DNA of 43,182 bases from Rhodoferax sp. Its GTDB lineage: Bacteria; Pseudomonadota; Gammaproteobacteria; Burkholderiales; Burkholderiaceae_C. Both the position numbers and the translations under genes were made by a program. Below the pieces are notes generated by a model. It had not been told where the DNA came from, did not search any database, and saw only the letters and a program-made list of their open reading frames with translations. The first letter of the stretch is position 1. Every line of letters begins with the position of its first letter. The DNA lies in assembly GCA_030685025.1 (NCBI GenBank), contig JAUXWC010000156.1, forward strand, positions 1 through 43,182, in the 5' to 3' direction. Shown piece after piece: positions 17,278 through 26,723 of this stretch.

Positions 17278-18126
17278 ATGCTGGACCGAATCAAAGCCTC
17301 CCTGCCCTCCCTGGCCCCGGCCGAGCAGCGCGTGGGCAAACTGGTGCTGAGCGATCCGCGCGCCTTTGCCAACCTGCCGGTCAGCGAGCTGGCCGACCGC
17401 GCCCACGTCAGCAAGCCCACGGTGGTGCGCTTTTGCCGTAGCGTGGGTTACGACGGATTGACCGACTTCAAGCTCAAGCTGGCCGGCAGCGTGAGCGAAG
17501 GCGTGCCCTTCATCCACCGCAGCGTCGACAGCGACGACAAGACCAACGACATCATGGTCAAGGTGATCGACAACACGGTGGCGGCTTTTTTGAAGTACCG
17601 CAACGATGCCAGCAGCGTCGCCATCGACAAGGCGGTGACCGCGCTGGTGCAGGCCTACCACCATGGTCGGCGCATCGAGTTTTTTGGCGTCGGCAATTCC
17701 GGCTTCGTGGCGCAGGACGCGCAGCACAAATTTTTTCGCATGGGCATCCACACCATCGCCTACAGCGACGGGCATATGCAGGTGATGAGCGCGTCCATTC
17801 TCAAACCCGGCGATTGCGTGGTGGTGATCTCCAACTCGGGGCGCACCCGTGACTTGATGGACGCGGTGGACATTGCGCGCAAGAACGGCGCCACCACCAT
17901 CGTCATCACCGCCAGCGGCTCGCCGTTGGCCGCCGCCGGGCACATTCACCTGGCCGCCGACCACCCGGAAGGCTACGACCGCTACAGCCCGATGGTGTCG
18001 CGCCTCTTGCACCTGATGATCATCGACGTGCTGGCCACCTGCGTGGCCCTGCGCATCGGCAGCGACACGCTGCTGCCGATGTTCAAGGAAATGAAGAACA
18101 ATTTGCGCAGCAAACGCTACGCGTGA
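17278..18126 (+). CDS. hexR: HexR, RpiR-family regulator of glucose metabolism
   Basis: HexR is a repressor that senses KDPG, the Entner-Doudoroff intermediate, and controls zwf and related genes. The 282-residue protein has the RpiR-type helix-turn-helix at the N-terminus (LPVSELADRAHVSKPTVVRF then CRSVGYDGLTDFKLKL, about residues 37-73) and a SIS sugar-isomerase domain (FFGVGNSGFVAQDAQHKF, VVISNSGRTRDLMDA, TIVITASGSPLA). ATG 17278 is preceded by GGAG at a good distance. The frame stays open further upstream through the repeat element, but that part has no homology. Its place directly after zwf and the HexR-like site in the zwf promoter support the name. Confidence 0.93.
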   Translation: MLDRIKASLPSLAPAEQRVGKLVLSDPRAFANLPVSELADRAHVSKPTVVRFCRSVGYDGLTDFKLKLAGSVSEGVPFIHRSVDSDDKTNDIMVKVIDNTVAAFLKYRNDASSVAIDKAVTALVQAYHHGRRIEFFGVGNSGFVAQDAQHKFFRMGIHTIAYSDGHMQVMSASILKPGDCVVVISNSGRTRDLMDAVDIARKNGATTIVITASGSPLAAAGHIHLAADHPEGYDRYSPMVSRLLHLMIIDVLATCVALRIGSDTLLPMFKEMKNNLRSKRYA

Positions 18127-18198
18127 GGAGCTTGCGGTACCGGTCAGAGGTGGCTGTCGCTGTTTGGTGATGCACACGCTTTGTGCTAACCTTCGCCC

Positions 18199-18399
18199 AT
18201 GAGTGTCGTGCTCTCCCCCATCGTTTCCGAGTTCGAGACGGAAGAACAGGAAGCCAGCTATGACCTGTGGTTTCGCGCCAGGGTTGAGGAAGCGATGCGC
18301 AGCGAAAAACCCCGCCTGCCGCACGATGCCGCCCTGGCCAAAGTTCAGGCCATGCTCGAAGAGCGCCGCAAAGCCCGTGCAAACCGTTCGGTGGTCTGA
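18199..18399 (+). CDS. RelB/StbD-like antitoxin
   Basis: This small acidic protein of 66 residues (starts MSVVLSPIVSEFETEEQEAS, ends in a basic helix [20 protein letters not shown]) matches short antitoxins paired with ParE/RelE toxins. It includes the helical YDLWFRARVEEAM segment that precedes a C-terminal toxin-binding tail. The next gene starts inside its last codons, giving a 23-base overlap typical of such pairs. The start is ATG 18199; no strong ribosome-binding site is visible. It should neutralise the toxin and repress the operon. Family assignment rests mostly on size, charge and partner. Confidence 0.78.
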   Translation: MSVVLSPIVSEFETEEQEASYDLWFRARVEEAMRSEKPRLPHDAALAKVQAMLEERRKARANRSVV

Positions 18400-18652
18400 C
18401 GAGGCGACCACCGACTTGGTGGAAATCATTGACTACATAGAGCAACGCAACGCCACGGCGGCGCAAACACTTTACGCTGCCATCGTGCAATCGGCGGAGA
18501 ACCTTCCGCTCATGCCCTATCTATTTCGCCCTGGCCGCGCGCCCGGCACACGTGAACACGTCGTGCATCCAAATTACATCCTGGTGTATCAGGTCGGCAC
18601 CGATGTGATTGACATTTTGCGGATATTGCACTCACGGCGGCAATATCCTTGA
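18377..18652 (+). CDS. ParE/RelE-type toxin
   Basis: A GTG start at 18377 gives 91 residues: [20 protein letters not shown], then [19 protein letters not shown], and the C-terminal core [20 protein letters not shown] with [16 protein letters not shown]. The GTRE and ILHSRRQYP elements are hallmarks of the ParE branch, whose members poison gyrase, though some RelE-fold relatives cut mRNA. GTG is chosen because family members start just before VRWS and because it overlaps the antitoxin. The antitoxin lies directly upstream. It is a second, unrelated toxin-antitoxin pair besides that at 4351-4959. Confidence 0.9.
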   Translation: MQTVRWSDEATTDLVEIIDYIEQRNATAAQTLYAAIVQSAENLPLMPYLFRPGRAPGTREHVVHPNYILVYQVGTDVIDILRILHSRRQYP

Positions 18653-18690
18653 TCGTACAAATTTGTCCCCGCTCCACACCCCTACCCGCC

Positions 18691-19341
18691 ATGGCCTCCA
18701 GCCTATTCGCCCTACTTGACGACATCGCCACGCTGCTCGATGACATCTCGGTCCTCACCAAGGTGGCGGCCAAAAAGACCGCCGGTGTGCTGGGCGACGA
18801 TCTGGCGCTCAACGCGCAACAGGTGTCCGGCGTCAGTGCCGACCGTGAGCTGCCGGTAGTGTGGGCGGTGGCGCGTGGCTCCCTTGTCAACAAGGCAATC
18901 CTGGTACCGGCGGCGCTGGCCATCAGCGTGGCTGCGCCCTGGGCCATCACGCCGCTGCTGATGCTGGGCGGCGCCTACCTGTGTTTCGAAGGTTTCGAAA
19001 AACTCGCGCACAAGTTCCTGCACAGCCAGTCCGAGGACGACGCCCACCACCGGGCGCTGACGCAGGCCCTGATCGACCCGGCAGTCGATCTGGTGGCGCT
19101 GGAGCAGGGCAGGATCAAGGGCGCGGTGCGCACCGATTTCATCCTGTCGGCCGAGATCATCGTGATTTCCCTGGGCACGGTGGCGGCCAGCCCGTTCACC
19201 ACCAAGGTTGCGGTGCTGGCGGGCATTGCGATGCTGATGACCGTCGGCGTGTACGGCCTGCTGGACGGCATCATTGGCATCGTGGCCGGCGCACTGGTGC
19301 TGGGGGCGGTGTTGCTGGTCGCGCGCTTTCGCGGCAAATAG
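18691..19341 (+). CDS. DUF808 (YedI-like) membrane protein, shortened
   Basis: The N-terminal 150 residues follow the DUF808/YedI family closely: [40 protein letters not shown] and [20 protein letters not shown], then [20 protein letters not shown]. Family members are about 300 residues. This one is 216, because the central part (the stretch rich in hydrophobic helices after VGVYGL) is missing and the sequence passes straight to the last helix ([20 protein letters not shown]). The deletion is in frame, so a shortened inner-membrane protein with fewer transmembrane helices may still be made. ATG 18691 matches the family start. Function of the family is unknown. Confidence 0.87.
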   Translation: MASSLFALLDDIATLLDDISVLTKVAAKKTAGVLGDDLALNAQQVSGVSADRELPVVWAVARGSLVNKAILVPAALAISVAAPWAITPLLMLGGAYLCFEGFEKLAHKFLHSQSEDDAHHRALTQALIDPAVDLVALEQGRIKGAVRTDFILSAEIIVISLGTVAASPFTTKVAVLAGIAMLMTVGVYGLLDGIIGIVAGALVLGAVLLVARFRGK

Positions 19342-19414
19342 CTCGCCGCGTGTCGCACCGCGGCTGTCAACACAGGGCTGGCTCAATCTGACAAAATCCG
19401 CACTCCGCCATGCC

Positions 19415-19477
19415 ATGGACCAACAATTGACTCGAACAGAACTGCAGCCATGCATCGACCGGGTTGGGACCCATTGA
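19415..19477 (+). CDS. Possible 20-residue upstream peptide
   Basis: A 20-codon frame (MDQQLTRTELQPCIDRVGTH) ends in TGA overlapping the ATG of the double-GNAT gene (TGATG at 19475-19479). Such overlaps often couple translation. No homologue recognised. It may be a leader peptide, the decayed end of an older gene, or chance. Confidence 0.3.
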   Translation: MDQQLTRTELQPCIDRVGTH

Positions 19478-21645
19478 TGCCCCATTGGAGCATCATCCAA
19501 CTGGACGGTACGCTCGGCGTCCACGCACCGGCCTGGGACGCCTTGAACCGGCGTCAGTTCCAGGCCAACCCGATGTTGGACAGTCGTTTTGTCGAAGGTT
19601 TGCTGCGGCATTTTGGTGATGGCTCCGTGCGCTTGTGCGTGCTGGAGACCGACAAGGGGCCTCAGGCGATGTGCCTGCTCAGGCCCAAGGGGCTGGGCAT
19701 CTGGACTACTTTTCTGCCCGCGCAAGCCCAGATTGGCCCGGTGCTGATCAGCGATGCGCGGCAGGTCAGGCCCTTGATCCGGCAGCTTCCGGGCCTGGTC
19801 GGGCAGATTGATTTCCTGTGTCACGACCCAGCTTTTGGCGCCGTCGCCTTGCCCGCCAGTTCCGACCACAGCACGCAGGAACACGCGCTAACGATGAGTA
19901 TCCGTCTGGACGGCGACTTTGAGACCTACTGGGCCAAGCGCTCCAAGCAGTTGCAAAAGAACATCCGGCGTTACGAGCGCCGGCTGGACGAAGACGGTCA
20001 GAGCGCGCGCGTTGTCTGCATTTCCGATTCCGACGCCATTGGCGCCGCAGTCGACCGCTACGCCACGCTGGAATCCAAGGGCTGGAAGGGGCTCGAAGGC
20101 ACGGCCATTGGCAGTGACAATGTCCAGGGCCGCTTCTATGGCGAGGTGCTGCGTGGTTTTTGCAGCTCGGGCGGCGCCACCGTCTACGAACTGTGGATTG
20201 GCGAGCGGCTCGCGGCCTCGCGCCTGACCATTGCCAGCGCCACCATGCTGGTGATCCTCAAGACCACCTACGACGAAGTTTTTGACAAGTATGCCCCTGG
20301 CCGGTTGCTGTTGCGCGGCGTGGTCGAGCAAGCCTTCAAGCTCCTTCCCGGTGGTGTGATCGAGTTCTACACCGACGCGAACCCGGACCAGCTCTCGTGG
20401 GCCACGGATCAACGCTGGATCGAACACGTGAGCGTGTACCGCAACGACCTGGCGGCCACGCTGATACCAATCGCCAACGCACTGCGCAAGTCCATCGTGC
20501 CGGTGCCCGACCCCCTCGCCGAGCACGGCGCGGGCCGCAGGGTGGAGGTGCTCTACCATCCTTCGCAGTTTCCGGCGGACCTGCACAAGCTGTTCGCGCT
20601 GGCGGAAAGGGACGACTTCCAATGCGGCGCGGCCTGGTACAGCAACCTCACCGACGCCGTCTTCGCTGACCATGCGGGGGTGCGTTTCTACGTGTTGCGT
20701 CAGGGTGAGCAGGCGATCGCAGTGCTGCCGGTGCAAATCGTCCAGCATCGCCAGGGCAAGCAGGTCGAGTCACTCAGCAACTACTACACCGCCCTGTACG
20801 CCCCGGCCCTGGCGCCGGGGCTCAAGGCCCGGGATCTGGTGCCCCTGATACGTGCCGTGTTGAGCGCGCACGCGCCGGTCGCCTCGCTGCGGTTTGCCCC
20901 CATGGACCCACGGTCGCAGGCCTACCGCCTGCTGTTTGGCGGCCTGCGCGAAGCCGGCCTGGCGCCGTTCGCGTTCTTCTGTTTTGTCAACTGGCACCTG
21001 GCGGCCTTTGACGACTGGGCCGGTTACCTGGCCAGTCGGCACGGCAGCCTGCGCAACACCATCAAACGCATGGGCAAAAAGTTCGCGCACGATGGCGGCA
21101 CGCTTGAACTGATTCAAGGCGGCGACGCGCTGGACCGCGGGATTGGCGCCTACGAGCAGGTCTACGCCCGTAGCTGGAAGAAACCCGAACCCTACCCGGC
21201 GTTTGTACCCGGCCTGGCGCGCACCTGCGCCGCCAGCGGCTGGTTGCGCCTGGGCGTGGCCTGGATCGACGGCAAACCGGTGGCGGCCCAAATCTGGATC
21301 GTCTCCAACGGGCGGGCCAGCATCTACAAGCTGGCCTATGACGAGGACTACAAGAGTTACGCACCCGGCACCTTGCTAACCGCCTTGCTGATGCAGCACG
21401 TCATGGAAGAGGACCAGGTGCTGGAAGTGGACTACCTGATTGGCAACGACCCGTACAAGCAGGCCTGGATGAACCGGCGCCGCGAGCGCTGGGGCATCGT
21501 GGCCTACAACTCCAAGACTCTGTCGGGCGCCCTGGGCATGTGCCAGGAAGCCTTGGCTCGGCCCTTGAAGTTGATAATCGCCAAACTCAGGGGCTTGTTC
21601 GGGCGCACCGACGACAAGCCACGTGAGTCGGCAATCATGCTGTGA
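19477..21645 (+). CDS. Double GNAT (BioF2/FemAB-like) transferase
   Basis: About 722 residues made of two similar halves. Each half contains the basic helix that marks BioF2/acetyltransf_6 GNAT domains: RSKQLQKNIRRYERRL (about residues 155-170) and HGSLRNTIKRMGKKF (about 520-535). Each is followed by a Tyr/Trp-rich strand region (SKGWKGLEGTAIGSDN and RSWKKPEPYPAF) and a C-terminal LKTTYDEVFDKYAPGRLLL or KLAYDEDYKSYAPGTLL motif. FemAB/FemX proteins have the same double-GNAT plan and use aminoacyl-tRNA as donor; CelD-like relatives use acyl-CoA. I use ATG 19477 because it overlaps an upstream stop (TGATG) and follows a purine run; ATG 19450 is possible. Cytosolic. It opens the surface-polymer cluster. 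Donor and acceptor are unknown. Confidence 0.85.
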   Translation: MPHWSIIQLDGTLGVHAPAWDALNRRQFQANPMLDSRFVEGLLRHFGDGSVRLCVLETDKGPQAMCLLRPKGLGIWTTFLPAQAQIGPVLISDARQVRPLIRQLPGLVGQIDFLCHDPAFGAVALPASSDHSTQEHALTMSIRLDGDFETYWAKRSKQLQKNIRRYERRLDEDGQSARVVCISDSDAIGAAVDRYATLESKGWKGLEGTAIGSDNVQGRFYGEVLRGFCSSGGATVYELWIGERLAASRLTIASATMLVILKTTYDEVFDKYAPGRLLLRGVVEQAFKLLPGGVIEFYTDANPDQLSWATDQRWIEHVSVYRNDLAATLIPIANALRKSIVPVPDPLAEHGAGRRVEVLYHPSQFPADLHKLFALAERDDFQCGAAWYSNLTDAVFADHAGVRFYVLRQGEQAIAVLPVQIVQHRQGKQVESLSNYYTALYAPALAPGLKARDLVPLIRAVLSAHAPVASLRFAPMDPRSQAYRLLFGGLREAGLAPFAFFCFVNWHLAAFDDWAGYLASRHGSLRNTIKRMGKKFAHDGGTLELIQGGDALDRGIGAYEQVYARSWKKPEPYPAFVPGLARTCAASGWLRLGVAWIDGKPVAAQIWIVSNGRASIYKLAYDEDYKSYAPGTLLTALLMQHVMEEDQVLEVDYLIGNDPYKQAWMNRRRERWGIVAYNSKTLSGALGMCQEALARPLKLIIAKLRGLFGRTDDKPRESAIML

Positions 21646-21669
21646 ACAATGATGAATGGGAGTAGGACT

Positions 21670-22416
21670 ATGTGCCACGCAGAATTCGAATTTCAACGCC
21701 CAACCGCGTGGTTGCGCCGTTTTGGGTGGGCGCTCTGCCTCATGGCGGCCGCGCCAGCCATTGCCCAGACGGCGGGCTCCAGTTGCGGCCCACTGCACAG
21801 TGAAGGGCAATATGGCCCGTTCGACTACCGTACCGACCGCGACAAGCTCCCCATCGTGCTGGGCGCACACTTCACGCCCGAGGTAGAGGCCTTGATCCGC
21901 GGCAAGACCAGCGCCCGCCCCGGTACCGACATCGACTACACCCTCAGAGCCATCCCCAACAACCACCGCGCGCTGATGGCCATGATGCGGCTGGGCGAGA
22001 AGGAGAAGACGCCACAACCGGTGGGCTCGCGCTATTCGGTGCAGTGCTGGTTTGAGCGCGCCATCACCTTCCGGCCCGACGACGCCGTGGTGCGCATGAT
22101 CTACTCCACCTACCTGGGCAAGCAGGGCCGGCTGCCCGAGGCCAATACGCAGCTTGAACTGGCCACGGTGCACGCCAAAGACAATGCCTTCACGCACTAC
22201 AACATTGGCTTGCACTATTTTGATCTGAAGAGCTACGACAAGGCATTGGCGCAGGCGCACCAGGCGATGGCACTGGGCTTTGGACAAACCGAACTGCGCG
22301 ATCAGTTGCAGCGCGTGGGCAAGTGGACTGAGCCCCCGCCAGCGCCCGCACCTTCCGAGGTACCCCCGGCCCCGGCGCCGGCCAGTTCCGCGCCGGCGGT
22401 CGAACCTGCCAAGTAG
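21670..22416 (+). CDS. Secreted TPR protein
   Basis: About 248 residues. An N-terminal hydrophobic segment (RRFGWALCLMAAAPAIAQ) looks like a Sec signal peptide. After it, a Cys-containing stretch (SSCGPLHSEGQYGPFDYRTD) leads into TPR-like helices (DDAVVRMIYSTYLGKQGRLP, EANTQLELATVHAKDNAF, THYNIGLHYFDLKSYDKALA). The C-terminus is a proline/alanine-rich tail (PPAPAPSEVPPAPAPASSAP). ATG 21670 is chosen over earlier ATGs because GGGAGTAGGA precedes it. It is likely periplasmic and, given its place between the GNAT and aminotransferase genes, may scaffold polymer assembly or export. No catalytic motif seen. Confidence 0.8.
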   Translation: MCHAEFEFQRPTAWLRRFGWALCLMAAAPAIAQTAGSSCGPLHSEGQYGPFDYRTDRDKLPIVLGAHFTPEVEALIRGKTSARPGTDIDYTLRAIPNNHRALMAMMRLGEKEKTPQPVGSRYSVQCWFERAITFRPDDAVVRMIYSTYLGKQGRLPEANTQLELATVHAKDNAFTHYNIGLHYFDLKSYDKALAQAHQAMALGFGQTELRDQLQRVGKWTEPPPAPAPSEVPPAPAPASSAPAVEPAK

Positions 22417-22423
22417 CCCGACC

Positions 22424-23665
22424 GTGTCGACGGTACCGTCATTCCAGTTGTCCGCACCGCCGCTGGCCGTGGCGGCGCGCCGGGCGCTGCCACGCGGCCC
22501 GGTGCTGGACTGGTCGAGCTTGACTTCGCGCGACGCCCCCACGCTGACCAGCGTGACCGATCTGCGCCACAGCGTCTTGGTCACCAGTGGCCGCGCCGCG
22601 ATTTATCAGGCCTTGGTGGCCCTGCACCTGCCGCCCGGCAGCGCCGTGCTGGTGCCAAGTTACCACTGTCCAACCATGGTGGCGCCCGTCATCGTGGCGC
22701 AACTCTGCCCAAGCTTTTTTGGCATCCGCAGCGACGGTTTGCCCGATCTGGAGCGGATCGACCCGAGCTGCGCCAAGGCGGCCAAGGCCATGATTGTTTC
22801 ACACTACTTTGGGCGCTCCCAGTCGTTGGCCGAGGTCCGCAATTGGTGTGATCAGCGCGGGATGGCCTTGATTGAAGACTGCGCCCACTGCTTTTTCGGG
22901 CAAGCCGGGGAGCGCCCGATTGGCGCCTGGGGCGACTATGCCACCGCCAGTCTGACCAAGTTTTTTCCGGTGCCCGAAGGCGGCCTACTGGCGTCCAACA
23001 CGCGCGCGCTGTCGGCGCTGACGCTGTCCCGGCCGGGCCTCAAGGCACAGCTCAAAGGCTGGCTGGATGTGTTGGAGCTGGCCTCGCAGTACCACCGTCT
23101 GGCCGGGCTTGCTGACCTGCTGCGCCCACTGTTTCGGCTCAAAAACGCGCGCCGAGTGCCGCCCTCGGGCTCACCGGCGCGCGCGCCCGCACCGACCCCG
23201 CACACCCTGCTGGCGGACAGCGACATGGCACGGGTCGACCAGGCGCCGCTATGGGCGGCCAAGGTGCTGTCAGCGTTGCCCCGCTCGCGCATCGTCACAC
23301 GGCGGCAACAGAACTTTGCCGCGTATGCCCGGCACTTCGGCGCGGTCCACGGCGCCAGGCCCTTGTTTGCGGTCGGCACCGCCGCTTCTACCCCGGACGC
23401 GCCCTACGTCTTTGCCCTGTGGGTGGACGATGCCGAGCGGGTTTACCAGGCCCTGCGCGAGCAGCATTTGCCAGTATTCCGCTGGGACCGCATCTGGCCC
23501 GGCACGCCGGCGCTGGCGGGGGACCAGGGCCCCTTGTGGAGCCGCCATGTGTTGCAACTGCTGTGCCATCAGGACCTGAGCGAAGCGGATGTCGTTTACA
23601 CCTCACAAACCATCTTGACCCTGCTTGCCACCCCCGCCCGCGCACCGTCAGGGGCGCCGCCATGA
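22424..23665 (+). CDS. DegT/DnrJ/EryC1-type PLP aminotransferase
   Basis: This 413-residue fold-type I PLP enzyme of the sugar-aminotransferase family has SVLVTSGRAAIYQALVAL (cofactor phosphate site), VLVPSYHCPTMVAPV, the PLP-ring aspartate in LIEDCAHCFFG, and the internal aldimine Lys179 in YATASLTKFFPVPEGGLLA. Such enzymes aminate nucleotide-linked keto sugars. The GTG at 22424 lies eight bases after the TPR gene stop; I see no ATG that keeps the domain. The last four bases overlap the next gene (ATGA). The segment after residue 230 (KNARRVPPSGSPARAPAPTP) is an unusual proline-rich insertion. Context suggests it makes an amino sugar, or acts on another amino group donor, for the polymer. 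Confidence 0.86.
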   Translation: MSTVPSFQLSAPPLAVAARRALPRGPVLDWSSLTSRDAPTLTSVTDLRHSVLVTSGRAAIYQALVALHLPPGSAVLVPSYHCPTMVAPVIVAQLCPSFFGIRSDGLPDLERIDPSCAKAAKAMIVSHYFGRSQSLAEVRNWCDQRGMALIEDCAHCFFGQAGERPIGAWGDYATASLTKFFPVPEGGLLASNTRALSALTLSRPGLKAQLKGWLDVLELASQYHRLAGLADLLRPLFRLKNARRVPPSGSPARAPAPTPHTLLADSDMARVDQAPLWAAKVLSALPRSRIVTRRQQNFAAYARHFGAVHGARPLFAVGTAASTPDAPYVFALWVDDAERVYQALREQHLPVFRWDRIWPGTPALAGDQGPLWSRHVLQLLCHQDLSEADVVYTSQTILTLLATPARAPSGAPP

Positions 23666-24814
23666 CCACCCCCCCTGCCGTCGCCCCCGATCCCATGTCC
23701 ACCCTTCACATCTGGTGGCGCAATCTGCCCGCCCTGTCCCTCCAACAAGACCCCGGCTTGTTGGCGCGCTGGGACGCGCTCAACGCGGCGCGCTGCGACT
23801 TGCCCTTTCTGTCGGGCCGGGCCATCTGTACGGCGCTGAACACCCTGGGCCAGGGTACCGAGCGGCTGCTGATTGGCGCGCAGAGGGGGCAGGTGGTGGC
23901 GATGTTCGTGTTGGTGCCGCAGGATCGTTTCCGCTGGCAGACCTTTCAGCCGTCTCAGGTGCCGCTTGGGGCCTGGGTAGCGGGGGCGCACCTGCGCTTG
24001 CAGGAATTGGCGCGCAGCCTGTTGCATGGCCCGCTCGGCTTCTGCCTGGGCTTGTCGGTTACTCAGGTTGATCCCCACGTAGCACCCCGAACGCCCGATA
24101 CCGAGGACAGCCAGCATATCGACTACATCGACACCGGCTGGATCGATCTGAAAGGATCGTTTGATGAGTACTGGAGCGCCCGCGGCAAGAACCTGCGCCA
24201 GAACATGCGCAAGCAACGCGCCAAGCTGGCGGCGGACGGCGTCAAACTGACACTGCAGGTGCTGCGTGACCATGGCGACATGGGGCCCGCCGTGGCGCGC
24301 TACGGGCGCATGGAGAGCGCTGGCTGGAAAGCCCAGCAAGGGCACCGCCATTCACCGCGACAACGCGCAGGGCCGCTACTACCGGGAACTCCTGGAGCAA
24401 GCCAGCCTGAGCGGTGAAGCCGTCGTGTACCAGTACCTCTTCAATGACCAGGTCGTGGCCATGAATCTGTGCCTGTCTCGCCAGGGCGTCCTGGTCGTAT
24501 TGAAGACTACCTACGACGAGTCGTTCCCATCCTTGTCGCCGGCCTTCTTGCTGCGCGAGGCGGAACTACAGGAGTTGTTTGAACAAGGGCAAATTCACCG
24601 GCTGGAGTACTTTGGCCGTCTGATGGATTGGCACACCAAGTGGACCGAACACAAGCGCGGGATCTACCACCTCACGCAGTACCGCTGGCCCTTCTTGAAG
24701 CGACTGGCGCAGGTCCGGCGCCGCAGGGCCGACGCGACCACCGACGCCGAGGCCAAAGCCGAACCGGCGACGCCCAGCGAATCTCTCACCACCACCGTCA
24801 GCCCAGCCAACTAG
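23662..24814 (+). pseudogene. GNAT (BioF2-like) transferase with frameshift
   Basis: Related to the halves of the double GNAT protein. The N-terminal region (TLHIWWRNLPALSL) leads to the basic helix RGKNLRQNMRKQRAKLAADG and RYGRMESAGWKA, then the frame breaks. The second part (KGTAIHRDNAQGRYYRELLE, VVLKTTYDESFPSLSPAFLL, YFGRLMDWHTKWTEHKRGIY) continues one frame over. Comparison with SKGWKGLEGTAIGSDN in the sister protein places the shift at GGG 24340-24342, as one extra G. Read through, the protein would be about 383 residues and complete, ending in an Ala/Thr-rich tail. It is either a sequencing error, a recent mutation or a programmed slip. The start overlaps the aminotransferase stop (ATGA) and the first Mur-Pth gene follows after 3 bases, so it was part of the operon. 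Confidence 0.82.
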
Positions 24815-24817
24815 GCC

Positions 24818-26707
24818 ATGACACTGGTCGCCAAACTCAACCCCGCACGTCTGTCAGCCGCCTTGGCGTGGCGTTTTCGCACGCTGGTGGGTGATCAAAG
24901 GGTGGACCGGGCCATTGTCAAGGTCGCGCAGGCTTGGCGAGGGCACCTGCGCAAGCCGGTCTTCATAGGCATTGCCGGGAGTGCCGGAAAAACCACCACC
25001 AAGGAACTGCTGCACGGCGTGCTGTCCTACCGCCAACGTGGCCTGTCCAACCCCTCGTCGCTCAATGCCTTGCCAGAAGTGGCCAAAGTCATCCTGCGCC
25101 TGCGCCCCGCGCACGACTTTTGCATCGCCGAACTGAGCGAGGACAAGCCCGGCATCATGGACGCGCCGCTGGTCCTGTTTCGTCCCAGCATCGGTATCGT
25201 CACGGTTGTCGGCAACGACCACTGGAGCGCCTTTGGCTCTCGCGATGGCATCGCCGGCGAGGTTGGTAAGTTGGTTGCCGCGCTGCCCGAAAGCGGTACG
25301 GCAGTCCTCAATGCCGACGATGAGGCCGTGCTGTCCATGGCCAAGGGCTGCGTTGCCAAAGTCATCACTTACGGCAGGTCACCAACCGCGACCTTGCGCG
25401 CCGAAGACGTGCGCTCGGTGTGGCCGAAGCGCCTTCAGATGACGCTGGTGTACGGTGCCGAACAGGTCGACGTGCGCACGCAGCTTTGCGGAACACACTG
25501 GCTGCCCGCGGCGCTGGGTGCCATCGGTGGCGGACTGTCGGTCGGTATGACCTTGGCAGAGTGCGCTGAAGCCATCGCCAGCGTCGCCCCTTTCGACGGA
25601 CGCATGCAACCTGTCACCACGCATGGTGGGGTGACATTCATACGAGATGACTGGAAGGCACCGCTTTGGACGGTCGATAGCTGTCTTGACTTTATGCAAG
25701 CGGCGCGCGCAACACGCAAGGTGCTGGTTATCGGCACGCTGTCGGACTGCGGCGCTGGCGCACCGGAGAAGTACATCAAAGTGGCGAGACGGGCACAAGA
25801 AATCGCGGACCTGACGGTATTCGTTGGCCCCTGGGCCTCGCAAGTCTTGAAGGCCAGAAAACCCGGCGCGGAAGATGCACTGCGGGTTTTCAGAAACGTT
25901 CGCGATGCCGCCGAGTACCTCAAGGCGCATATCGGAACCGAAGACTTGGTCTTGCTCAAAGGCACCAACAAGCAGGACCACTTGTCGCGTCTGGTCTTGG
26001 CGCGCCAAGATGGCGTTGCCTGCTGGCGAGACGATTGCCAAAGGCATGTATTCTGTAGCGAATGCCCGGATCGGAACGTGTCATCTGGCTTGCCTGTCTT
26101 GATGGGGCATACGGCCGACGCGGACACCGATTGCGGTACGCCACAGCTCGTTGTCCGTGCGGTTGGCACGGATGAAATGATCATTGTCGGGCTTGGCAAT
26201 CCTGAACTGAAGTACGCCGGGACGCCGCACAACATTGGCTACGAGGTGGTCGATCAACTGGCTGCGGCGCTGAGCTTGACGTGGGAAGCTGGACCCGAAG
26301 GGTGGATTGCACGAGGTTTGGCCCAGAGTCGGCCCGTCTGTCTGGTCAAACTCAAGACCGCGATGAATTTGACTGGCGCGGGTCTGCTGCGCCTGTCGCA
26401 GGGCATGGTTTTTGCACCCGAGCAATGCGTCCTGGTGCACGACGATCTGGACCTGCCACTGGGCGGCGCGCGCACTCGCATGGGTGGCGGCGCGGGGAAT
26501 CATCGCGGTGTGGCGTCGATTCTGGAGGCCTTTCAAAGCGACGCGTTCCGACGCGTCAAGGTCGGCGTCGGACAAACCGGCGCCACCCTCAACCGTGCCG
26601 ACTATGTATTGACCCCCTTCGCCGCCGACCGGCACACCGAACTGAACACGGGGCTCACCACTGCCCATGCCCGCCTCGTCGAACTGACGCGGTCACGCCC
26701 AAGCTGA
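24818..26707 (+). CDS. MurF-like ligase fused to Pth domain, copy 1 (type A)
   Basis: 629 residues. A short basic N-terminus (1-47) replaces the UDP-substrate domain of true MurF. The Mur central domain has P-loop GIAGSAGKTTTKE (51-63), AELSEDKPG, and VGNDHWSAFGSRDGIAGEVG, aligning with AHLEGFGS...AKGE of MurF. The usual carbamylated lysine is Val149. The C-terminal Mur domain includes PFDGRMQPV, FIRDDWKAPLWTVDS and LLKGTNKQDH. Four cysteines follow (402, 407, 413, 416). Residues about 455-602 are a peptidyl-tRNA hydrolase (Pth) domain with IIVGLGNPE (Asn461), PHN (His471), MNLTG (Asn517) and HDDLDLP (Asp542); an Arg (563) replaces the usual third Asn. It probably joins an amino acid or peptide to a carboxylate using ATP. 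Substrate unknown. Confidence 0.85.
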   Translation: MTLVAKLNPARLSAALAWRFRTLVGDQRVDRAIVKVAQAWRGHLRKPVFIGIAGSAGKTTTKELLHGVLSYRQRGLSNPSSLNALPEVAKVILRLRPAHDFCIAELSEDKPGIMDAPLVLFRPSIGIVTVVGNDHWSAFGSRDGIAGEVGKLVAALPESGTAVLNADDEAVLSMAKGCVAKVITYGRSPTATLRAEDVRSVWPKRLQMTLVYGAEQVDVRTQLCGTHWLPAALGAIGGGLSVGMTLAECAEAIASVAPFDGRMQPVTTHGGVTFIRDDWKAPLWTVDSCLDFMQAARATRKVLVIGTLSDCGAGAPEKYIKVARRAQEIADLTVFVGPWASQVLKARKPGAEDALRVFRNVRDAAEYLKAHIGTEDLVLLKGTNKQDHLSRLVLARQDGVACWRDDCQRHVFCSECPDRNVSSGLPVLMGHTADADTDCGTPQLVVRAVGTDEMIIVGLGNPELKYAGTPHNIGYEVVDQLAAALSLTWEAGPEGWIARGLAQSRPVCLVKLKTAMNLTGAGLLRLSQGMVFAPEQCVLVHDDLDLPLGGARTRMGGGAGNHRGVASILEAFQSDAFRRVKVGVGQTGATLNRADYVLTPFAADRHTELNTGLTTAHARLVELTRSRPS

Positions 26708-26723
26708 CTTGAGAGGCCACAAC

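Noticed and set aside
16765-18429. Long minus-strand frame opposite zwf and hexR
   Set aside because: High-GC antisense shadow; the plus-strand genes have clear family motifs and good starts.
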